Below, piece by piece: positions 13,054 to 20,033 of a stretch of 20,033 nucleotides of DNA. The DNA is from a virus. A program made the position numbers and the translations under genes. The notes below the pieces were generated by a model. The model ran no database searches. It saw only the letters and a program-made list of their open reading frames with translations, and was not told the DNA's origin. Numbering within the stretch: the stretch's first letter is position 1; every line of letters starts with the position of its first letter. The stretch spans positions 1 to 20,033 of the IMG/VR virus record IMGVR_UViG_3300042465_005814, one strand, 5' to 3'.

Positions 13054-14331
13054 ATGGCTTCACTTGTAACAAGCAAATTTAGAGTACACAATGCACAGCA
13101 ATTTGCCGAAGCATTTGCGGAAACATCAAACACTATTATGTATTTGTTTATTGGCAAAAATACATCATTTCCAAATGACAATAGTCCTCCAACTCCAGTA
13201 AATTCTACAGCGAATATTGAATACACGCCATGGCGTGATATGTATGCCGCAAAACGAATTACTACAGCAGACGTAACACACGCAATTGAACGTTATAACT
13301 GGACTTCAGGTACAGTTTATGACCAGTATGACGATCAAGACACAAACTTGTTAGAAGATGACTTCTACGTTATGACTGAAGACTATAACGTTTATAAGTG
13401 TTTGTTTAACGTTAGTGCATCTGCATCAACAACAAAACCAACAGGCGTAAGTACATCACCATTTACAACCGCAGACGGATACATTTGGAAATACATGTAT
13501 ACTGTTACAACTGCTAAAGCATTGAAATTCTTAACTAACGATTATATTCCAGTTCAAACATTAACGGGTGACGATGGCACAGATCAATGGGATGTTCAAC
13601 AAGCGGCCGTTGATGGTGGTATTCACGTTATTAAAGTAACAGCAGGTGGTTCTGGTTATGCTACAGCGCCAGCAGTTACAATTACTGGCGACGGCACAGG
13701 TGCTACAGCTAACTCAACAATTGTTGCTAATACTGTTACATCAGTTACAATCACTAACGCAGGTACAGGTTACACAAGAGCAACAGTTGCGTTCGCATCT
13801 GGTGCCGCAGCCGCAACAGCAATCATTTCACCACAAGGCGGACATGGCTCTGACGCAGTTGAAGAACTTGGTGGCAAATTCATCATGTTAAACGTTCGTT
13901 TAGATGGCACTGAATCTAATACATTCTCTACTGCTAACGAATTCCGTCAAGTTGGTATTGTTCGTGATCCATATTTGTATGGCACAACAACTAGAGCGGT
14001 TGCTTCTTCTTTCAGACAATCATTTGGATATCAATTGTCTTCAATATCTGGCACATTTACAGTAGACGAAACTATCACTAGCGGATCAAACACAGCATCT
14101 CTCATTGAATTTACAACACCAAATATATTCACCACACTACCACTAAATCTACCATTTGCTAACACAGCAAGTGTGTCAGGTGGTACATCTGGTGCGACAG
14201 CAACAATTGCGGCTATCACAACTCCAGGCTTAAAACCTTACAGTGGCGACATTATCTATGTTGAAAATCGTGTGCCGATTTCACGTGCGGATGACCAAAT
14301 TGAAGACGTTAAACTAGTTATTCAGTTTTAA
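13054..14331 (+). CDS. 8: Baseplate wedge protein gp8 with GxGY repeat insertion
   Basis: A 425-aa protein matching T4 gp8 (334 aa), the dimeric wedge subunit that links gp7 to the periphery. Matches are the N-terminal LVTSKFRVHNAQQFAEAF (T4 IVTSKFRTEKMLNFYNSI), TPWRDMYAAKRITTADVTHA, DYNVYKCL, the ADGYIWKYMY segment (T4 GDGYVWEYLF), FRQVGIVRDPYLYG (T4 FRQISIITNPLEA), and the C-terminal SGDIIYVENRVPISRADDQI (T4 SGEMIYMENRPPIIMAMDQT). The extra length comes from two GxGY beta units at about 190-255 and a GTF/GGTSGATATI module at about 328-388. It is preceded by a perfect late promoter and a good AAAGGA site. Confidence 0.93.
   Translation: MASLVTSKFRVHNAQQFAEAFAETSNTIMYLFIGKNTSFPNDNSPPTPVNSTANIEYTPWRDMYAAKRITTADVTHAIERYNWTSGTVYDQYDDQDTNLLEDDFYVMTEDYNVYKCLFNVSASASTTKPTGVSTSPFTTADGYIWKYMYTVTTAKALKFLTNDYIPVQTLTGDDGTDQWDVQQAAVDGGIHVIKVTAGGSGYATAPAVTITGDGTGATANSTIVANTVTSVTITNAGTGYTRATVAFASGAAAATAIISPQGGHGSDAVEELGGKFIMLNVRLDGTESNTFSTANEFRQVGIVRDPYLYGTTTRAVASSFRQSFGYQLSSISGTFTVDETITSGSNTASLIEFTTPNIFTTLPLNLPFANTASVSGGTSGATATIAAITTPGLKPYSGDIIYVENRVPISRADDQIEDVKLVIQF
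13621..13830 (+). repeat. Two GxGY beta repeats in gp8 coding region
   Basis: Two neighbouring units, VTAGGSGYATAPAVTITGDG followed by TGATANSTIV, and VTITNAGTGYTRATVAFASG followed by AAAATAII, match the gp7 repeat. They are inserted at a point where T4 gp8 has a short connection between its domains. The DNA is rich in ACA/GCA/GTT codons for Thr, Ala and Val. Confidence 0.65.
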
Positions 14332-14359
14332 GTTAAGACAAAATAGGTTTAAAAATTAA

Positions 14360-17300
14360 ATGGCAAATACAAATCCTGGTGGTATAGACTTAGATACCAG
14401 TCCATACTTTGATGATTATGATGAAGAAAAGAAGTTTGTAAGGGTTCTCTATCGTCCTGGACGTGCTGTTCAGGCTAGAGAACTTACACAAGCGCAAACT
14501 CTTCAACAAGTGCAGACTAGACGTTTTGCCGAATATTTTTTCAAGCAAGGCGCACTAGTCGATGGCTGTGAACAAAATCTAGACTTAAATTTAAATTTCG
14601 TAAAACTTCAAACAAACTACAATGGTAGTGCAGTTGCTGTTGCGAATTTATTAGATGAAATTGTCTATGGCGCAAACAGCGGCATCAAAGCATACTGTGG
14701 ATTAGTTACTGATATTGATGGTGATGATCCTAAAACATTGTTCATTAGCTATGCAACAAATGGAACACAAGTTCTTACAGTGAACGTTGCTCCATCTACA
14801 CTCGTATCAGGAAACACAATTACCTTTTCGACAGGTAATACTGCGACAATTGAAGCATATTACACAGATCCAATTTCTGGTGTAAATAAAATCTTTGTTT
14901 CAAACACAACCGGAATATTAACTGCAACAACTGCAAACACAGTATTAAGCACCGGTGCAACTCAAATAATTAACGTAACAAATGTTTCAGACCAAAGTGC
15001 AAATACTGCATTTGCCAACTCAGAAACTATTTTTACAGCAAACACAACAGCTAGATCATATGCGTTGGCAGCGGCAACAAATGCAGTAAGAAATGTTGTT
15101 GACGAAGGTCTCGCAACACAGCAAGTATATAACTACGGCTCTAAGATTACTGTTTCTGAAGGTGTTGTATATGTTGCAGACCATTTTGTTAAACATTCAT
15201 CACAAACAATTATTCTCGACAAGTATACAAACGAACCTTCTTATAGAATTGGATTAGTTCCAAATAAATCTTTTGTTGATTACATTGAAGATCAAACTCT
15301 TGTTGATAATGCACAGGGCACACCAAACTTTCAAGCTCCTGGTGCAGACAGATTAAAAATTGATACAACTCTAACAAAAATTGCGTTAGATGCAACTACT
15401 GATGAAAATGAATTCATCACAATTACAGAAATTGAAGATGGTGTTGCTAGAAAAAGAAAAACAATTACTGTTGATAGTAAACTAGAAGATGTTTTAGCAA
15501 AACGAACACAAGAAGAATCTGGCAACTACACGCTGTCTGATCCTATTGTTTATGTTCGTGAACATTTAACAACAACTGGAACCGATACTGGTGTATTTAC
15601 TTCTGCCGAAGGCGGCAACTCAGATTTGCTTGTAGTTGAAGTTGATCCATTCACATCATATGTGTCTGGATATAGAAATCAAATTATTATAAAAACACAA
15701 ATTGAAGTAGAGAAGGGTCTAGACACACAATATGTAAATGCAACAACAACTCAAATTAACTATGGACAATATATTGAAGTTAAAGAGTTAGTTGGTGCAT
15801 GGGACATTATGGAATCAACTCCTGTTGATCTGTATGATACACCACAACAAGTTATTACAAATTTAACACACTCTACTGCAACAGTAGCAGGTAGTGCAAT
15901 TGGTACTGCTAGGGTGCGTTCAATTGAATATGTTGATGGTGTCAAAGGCACAGCATCCGCAAAGTATAAGTTATACTTATATGAAATCACGATGATTGCG
16001 GGTAAAACATTTTCTCAAGTTCGTGCGATATATGATTCTGCAACACCACAACGTTTTGCTGATATTGTAACAACTACCGCTGGCGCTGTTTTACAAGAAA
16101 CGTCTTTTGATACAATGATTTTCCCATTGCCATATAAGGCAATTAAAACTGTACGTGATTTATCAGAAAATGTTGACACTTCTTTCAGATTTAAAAAGAA
16201 ATTTACTGTTTCATTCTCTTCTGGTGTTGCTACTGTCGCCACTGACGCTGTTACAGAATCGTTTGTTGGTACGGGCGCATTGAGTTCAACTCAGAAAAAT
16301 GATTTTTACATGGTTGTTGTAAATAATGCTGGCGCAAACGTAGAAACTTCTGCGTTGACTGGCACTGTTACTGTAGGGGCAGCAAACACTACTGTTATCG
16401 GCACTGGCACACTATTTACATCACAATACAATGTAGGTGATCTAATTAAAATTGGATCAACTACTACGCATAGAATTGAATCTATTGCAAGTGCTACGGC
16501 ACTAACTTTAGCATCGGCACACGGCGCAGGTGCTAGTAGTGTTGCACACACAAAAATTATACCAACAGGAACCGTGTTGTCTCTTTCTGCTAATGGCGGA
16601 AAAGGAAGCACACGAACAGTTGACGTTACTTCTCAAGGTACTGTATCTATTGATGTTCAAGAAAATGCAACATTTACTGCTGATGTTATAGTGTCGATGG
16701 ATAGAGCAAATGCTAGAGAGAAAGTTAAAACATTAAGTTTTCAAACACAAACAAATATTAATCCAAACACGCATATTAGTGGGTTGTCTGGACCATTTGG
16801 GTTAGGTGTTGGTGATATCTATCGCTTACATGCTGTTTATCAGTCATCGTCATTCGCAGTTGCCGCTACTACAGCAAACACAAACGTTACTGCAAATTAT
16901 ATATTGGACAATGGACAACGTGACTATGCATACGAACACGGAACAATTACACCAATTGTAGGTTATGTTCCAACAGGTAGATTGTTAGCAGTCTTTGACA
17001 ACTTTGTACACGATACATCTCAAGGTGTTGGTTATGCGTCAGTTGACTCTTATCCAATCGATGATGATATATCATCAAATACTACAATCACAACTGGTGA
17101 CATTCCTACATTCACAAGTCCTACATCTAAGAGAATTTTTAGTCTTCGTGATTCTATTGACTTTAGACCGATTAAAACGGCAAACACATCTTTGAATCCT
17201 ATTGATGTTGGCACATATCAAGTACCTACTTTTGGTCTTCGTGTTCCACAACCAAATTCAGACTTTGATGCAGACTTGATTTACTACAAAGGTAGAGTTT

Positions 17301-20033
17301 CAAAAGTATACATCAACAATGCTGGCGTATTCGGCATCAATGATGGTGTGCCTGCACAAGCTGGTAATCAACGAGCAGAATCTCCGCCAACAAAACCAGA
17401 TACTCTAGAGATTGCAGAATTAACTATTCCAGCATATCCATCTCTGCCATCTGATGTTCAAATCAAACTATTGAAGAACAAGCGTTTTACAATGCGTGAA
17501 GTTGCACGTATGAATGAAAGACTCGAAAGACTTGAGTATTTTACTGCACTAAGTTTCTTAGAAAAACAAGCAACAGACACAACAGAATTGGATAATGATG
17601 GTTTAGATAGATTCAAGAACGGTATTCTTGTTGACCCGTTCACGGGTTGGTCAGTAGCATCTACAACTAACGGTGGTAAAGATTGTGCTATCGATGAGAC
17701 AAATAGGTTCTTAACAGCTAAACAAGAAAACACAAAAACTGTAGGACTGCGTTACTCAACTACGGGAACAACTACTTCAACAGCGCAACTGCAAACTGGT
17801 AACAAAATTATGTTGCCGTATACTGAAGTTGAAGCACCTGGTCTAAAACAACAATACGCATCTAGACAACTAAGACTTGCTGAAGAATTAAACTTTATCT
17901 GGACTGGCGACTTATCAGTCATGCCGTTTGGCGACACATTCTTTGAAACAGAAAACGTGCCTAGTCTGGCGCAAGTTTACAATGATGACCAAGGCGCAGA
18001 CAATTGGAGAGCATTGACAGAGGCATGGAACACAGAGGTTGCGCCATTAAATCAACGTTGGCTTGGCAGCCCAACCGCAGTAGATACACAGCAACAAACA
18101 ACGCAACAAGGCAATCAAATTGTCACTACAGCACTACGCACGGTGACACAAGAAGCATTCAATAGAATTGCAACTGGTAGTCAACCAGCATCAAGTAAAC
18201 AAGAAGTTTCTTTTGACAGAGTTGTGAGTGTAGAAGTTGCGCTATGGATGCGTCAACGTGAATTTGTAATTTATGCTAAAGGTCTGAAAAACAACGCTAG
18301 AGTTTACGCATTTTTTGATGGCGTTAATGTTACGGCAAATTGTTTCCAGATTCAATTGTTGGGTACTTCTACTCTACAGACATTGAATAAATTTGCTCCC
18401 AATGCTAATACTGGAATCATCGAATTGAGTGATCAGGACATTACTTGGAAAGCAATTGCTGATGGTGCAAACACTTCACAGCCACTTATTGTTAAAAACG
18501 GTGAAATCTATTTGTTGTTTGAAGTGCCAAAACATAAATTCTATACTGGCCAACGTGAGTTTAAAATTACAGACAGTCCTACAAACTCAGAAGGCACAAC
18601 GCTAACAAGTGCAAGAAATATCATCACTTCACAGGGTGTTTTGCAAAAGACTGCACAGTTTTCGATTAACACTAGACCATTTACTAATTTATCATTTAAC
18701 ACACAGCGATCTTTAGGTAGAAGAACTGTTTCATCTGAGCGGGTTGAAACTGGAAGAGTGACTATACCACCTCCACCTCCACCACAAAATTGGGATCCAT
18801 TATCACAGAGTTTCTATGTTGATCCAAATACATTTGAAAAAGGCATGTTTTTAACTTCTATTGATTTATTCTTTAGAACAAAGTCACAATCAAATACAGC
18901 ATATGTTACGATTGAAATACGTGAACTTGACAATGGATTTCCATCGCCAGAATTAATTAGTGATGGAGACAATGCGGTTGTTAACAATCCAGATATCAAT
19001 GTAAGCCAAAACGCATCAACTGCAACTAAATTTACATTTAAAAATCCTATCTTTCTGAGTCCTGGTGTTGATTACTGCTTTACGGTTAAGCCGTCAAACA
19101 ATGATCCTGATTTTGCACTTTGGGTTGCTGAGTTGGGTGCAATAGATATTACAGAACCAGACAAACAAACTAGAATTGAATCTGCATACAATAGTGGTGT
19201 TCTATTTTCATCGTCTAATGACAAAACTTGGACTGTAAAGCAAAACGTTGATATGAAGTTTAATATGAGAGTCGCACAATTTGATACGACTACTTCTAAA
19301 GTTGCTTTCTGGAATAACACTCCGATAACTACTGCTATAACATATGATGCACTAACACCAATGATTGCTGATGTGGTTCTTGCAGGAACTAATATCAACT
19401 ATGAAATTAAAACTTCTGATAATACTCTAGCAGTTGACGAAGATTTTACTGCAATTAAAAAATATGAAAGATTAGTATTGCGTTCTAGAAAACAGATTTC
19501 TACAAGCGCATCGGAAACAGCGGGCGGCATTAAATCTTTGTTGGTAAAAGCAACATTGTCTACGACAAACAAGTTTATCAGTCCATATATTGATAACGAA
19601 AAAATTGAGTTTCACTTTGATAAAAACGTTATCAATAATTTAGACAGCACAGCAGTAAGCGGAACAGTCACATATAGTTCTGGCAATAACATTGTTGTTG
19701 GTACTGGTACAACTTTTACGACACAAGTATTCCCTGGTGAATATGCATACTTCGGTGACGAATATCGTAGAGTTTCTTCAATAACAAGTAACACAGTTTT
19801 AACTGTTACAAATAACTTTACTACATCAAATGCAGTCAGTCAAGCAATGACTATTCGCAATGAAGAAAGTCCAACAGGACCATATTCTTCAGAGTCTAGA
19901 TACATCACTAAAGTTGTGACGTTGAATGACGGATTTGAAGCCGCAGATTTAGTTACTTATTTGAAAATCAATCGTCCACCAGGAACTTCAATTAAAGTTT
20001 ACTGTAAGCTATTGAACGAAAACGACACAGATG
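14360..20033 (+). CDS. Giant DUF4815-type tail/baseplate structural protein, partial
   Basis: Open from ATG at 14360 to the right edge: 1891 complete codons with no stop. The start DLDTSPYFDDYDEEKKFVRV then LYRPGRAVQARELTQAQTLQ is the signature of DUF4815 proteins of marine T4-like phages. At about 970-1090 come YYKGRVSKVYI, IPAYPSLPSDV, then KRFTMREVARMNERLERLEY followed by FTALSFLEK, also typical. Further on are ARVYAFFDGVNVTANC (near 1312), a six-proline linker (1470-1475) leading into NWDPLSQSFYVDPNTFEKGM, and a LSPGVDYCFTVKPS segment. Two copies of a VxGTGTxFT...GD module lie near 668-725 and 1767-1817. The place after gp8 is where T4 has gp9-gp10-gp11-gp12, so a peripheral wedge, pin or fibre-attachment role is likely; its exact role is not known to me. 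The missing 3' end prevents a fibre-tip call. Confidence 0.82.
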   Translation, partial: MANTNPGGIDLDTSPYFDDYDEEKKFVRVLYRPGRAVQARELTQAQTLQQVQTRRFAEYFFKQGALVDGCEQNLDLNLNFVKLQTNYNGSAVAVANLLDEIVYGANSGIKAYCGLVTDIDGDDPKTLFISYATNGTQVLTVNVAPSTLVSGNTITFSTGNTATIEAYYTDPISGVNKIFVSNTTGILTATTANTVLSTGATQIINVTNVSDQSANTAFANSETIFTANTTARSYALAAATNAVRNVVDEGLATQQVYNYGSKITVSEGVVYVADHFVKHSSQTIILDKYTNEPSYRIGLVPNKSFVDYIEDQTLVDNAQGTPNFQAPGADRLKIDTTLTKIALDATTDENEFITITEIEDGVARKRKTITVDSKLEDVLAKRTQEESGNYTLSDPIVYVREHLTTTGTDTGVFTSAEGGNSDLLVVEVDPFTSYVSGYRNQIIIKTQIEVEKGLDTQYVNATTTQINYGQYIEVKELVGAWDIMESTPVDLYDTPQQVITNLTHSTATVAGSAIGTARVRSIEYVDGVKGTASAKYKLYLYEITMIAGKTFSQVRAIYDSATPQRFADIVTTTAGAVLQETSFDTMIFPLPYKAIKTVRDLSENVDTSFRFKKKFTVSFSSGVATVATDAVTESFVGTGALSSTQKNDFYMVVVNNAGANVETSALTGTVTVGAANTTVIGTGTLFTSQYNVGDLIKIGSTTTHRIESIASATALTLASAHGAGASSVAHTKIIPTGTVLSLSANGGKGSTRTVDVTSQGTVSIDVQENATFTADVIVSMDRANAREKVKTLSFQTQTNINPNTHISGLSGPFGLGVGDIYRLHAVYQSSSFAVAATTANTNVTANYILDNGQRDYAYEHGTITPIVGYVPTGRLLAVFDNFVHDTSQGVGYASVDSYPIDDDISSNTTITTGDIPTFTSPTSKRIFSLRDSIDFRPIKTANTSLNPIDVGTYQVPTFGLRVPQPNSDFDADLIYYKGRVSKVYINNAGVFGINDGVPAQAGNQRAESPPTKPDTLEIAELTIPAYPSLPSDVQIKLLKNKRFTMREVARMNERLERLEYFTALSFLEKQATDTTELDNDGLDRFKNGILVDPFTGWSVASTTNGGKDCAIDETNRFLTAKQENTKTVGLRYSTTGTTTSTAQLQTGNKIMLPYTEVEAPGLKQQYASRQLRLAEELNFIWTGDLSVMPFGDTFFETENVPSLAQVYNDDQGADNWRALTEAWNTEVAPLNQRWLGSPTAVDTQQQTTQQGNQIVTTALRTVTQEAFNRIATGSQPASSKQEVSFDRVVSVEVALWMRQREFVIYAKGLKNNARVYAFFDGVNVTANCFQIQLLGTSTLQTLNKFAPNANTGIIELSDQDITWKAIADGANTSQPLIVKNGEIYLLFEVPKHKFYTGQREFKITDSPTNSEGTTLTSARNIITSQGVLQKTAQFSINTRPFTNLSFNTQRSLGRRTVSSERVETGRVTIPPPPPPQNWDPLSQSFYVDPNTFEKGMFLTSIDLFFRTKSQSNTAYVTIEIRELDNGFPSPELISDGDNAVVNNPDINVSQNASTATKFTFKNPIFLSPGVDYCFTVKPSNNDPDFALWVAELGAIDITEPDKQTRIESAYNSGVLFSSSNDKTWTVKQNVDMKFNMRVAQFDTTTSKVAFWNNTPITTAITYDALTPMIADVVLAGTNINYEIKTSDNTLAVDEDFTAIKKYERLVLRSRKQISTSASETAGGIKSLLVKATLSTTNKFISPYIDNEKIEFHFDKNVINNLDSTAVSGTVTYSSGNNIVVGTGTTFTTQVFPGEYAYFGDEYRRVSSITSNTVLTVTNNFTTSNAVSQAMTIRNEESPTGPYSSESRYITKVVTLNDGFEAADLVTYLKINRPPGTSIKVYCKLLNENDTD
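16363..16530 (+). repeat. First VxGTGTxF...VGD module in the DUF4815 gene
   Basis: Encodes GTVTVGAANTTVIGTGTLFT followed by SQYNVGDLIKIG, then HRIESIASATALTLASA. The pattern (strand, GTGTxFT, 6-8 residues, G-D or G-E, strand, SI-x-S-x-T-x-LT) recurs near 19660-19810 in the same protein and in the C-terminus of gp7. It is a protein-level repeat. Confidence 0.6.
19660..19812 (+). repeat. Second GTGTTF...PGE module in the DUF4815 gene
   Basis: Encodes SGTVTYSSGNNIVVGTGTTF followed by TTQVFPGEYAYFG, then YRRVSSITSNTVLTVTN. It closely follows the first copy about 1100 residues upstream and shares its final SI-x-S-x-T-x-LT strand. Confidence 0.6.

Noticed and set aside
13646-13891. 81-aa Gln/Leu-rich plus-strand frame inside gp8
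   Set aside because: The composition is what the Thr/Ala/Val repeat codons of gp8 give in a shifted frame.
1-20033. tRNA genes, CRISPR arrays, insertion sequences, integrase or attachment sites
   Set aside because: The window is filled with overlapping structural genes; I saw no cloverleaf-like gaps, spaced direct repeats, transposase frames or integrase motifs.

Overview
The window is a stretch of late virion-structure genes from a T4-like contractile-tailed phage (myovirus). The assignment rests on an almost complete T4-type baseplate set that can be recognised protein by protein: gp4, a gp19-family tube protein, gp26, gp48, gp53, gp27, gp5, gp25, gp6, gp7 and gp8. A giant DUF4815-type structural protein follows. 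The DNA is AT-rich by eye, coding is dense, and several junctions are stop/start overlaps (TGATG, TAATG, ATGA). Octamers matching the T4-type late promoter (TATAAATA; NATAAATA in marine T4-like phages) occur. The gene content and the short form of gp5 resemble marine or freshwater T4-like phages (cyanophage and pelagiphage relatives) more than coliphage T4. The host cannot be read from this window.

Left part, minus strand (1-2546). Reading leftward from the divergent junction near 2546-2580: gp4-like head-completion nuclease, an unrecognised 198-aa conserved-looking protein, a gp19-family tube-like protein, gp26 (hub assembly), and the start of a small gp51-position gene that runs off the left edge.

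Centre, plus strand (2580-7848). gp48 (tube cap), gp53 (wedge), an extended gp27-like hub protein with an extra C-terminal beta domain, a P-loop kinase of zeta-toxin/AAA_33 type, a 51-aa acidic protein, and a very short gp5-like spike that has the OB domain but no lysozyme. The kinase and the acidic gene are cargo between the two hub genes and have no counterpart in T4 at this place.

Right part, plus strand (7916-20033). A 58-aa histone H1/Hc1-like protein, then gp25, gp6, gp7, gp8 and the 5' 1891 codons of the DUF4815 protein, which runs off the right edge. gp7 and gp8 share glycine-tyrosine (GxGY) beta repeats. gp7 and the DUF4815 protein share a second small beta module (GTGTxF...G/N-D/E). 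A perfect TATAAATA lies before gp8.

Together the genes specify the central hub and spike (27, 5), the six wedges (53, 25, 6, 7, 8), the tube start (48 and possibly the gp19-family protein), hub assembly helpers (26, 51-like), head completion (4) and a large peripheral tail protein. The best candidates for undescribed biology are the kinase plus acidic small protein inserted in the hub operon, and the Hc1-like protein, whose N-terminus carries a possible prohead-protease site.
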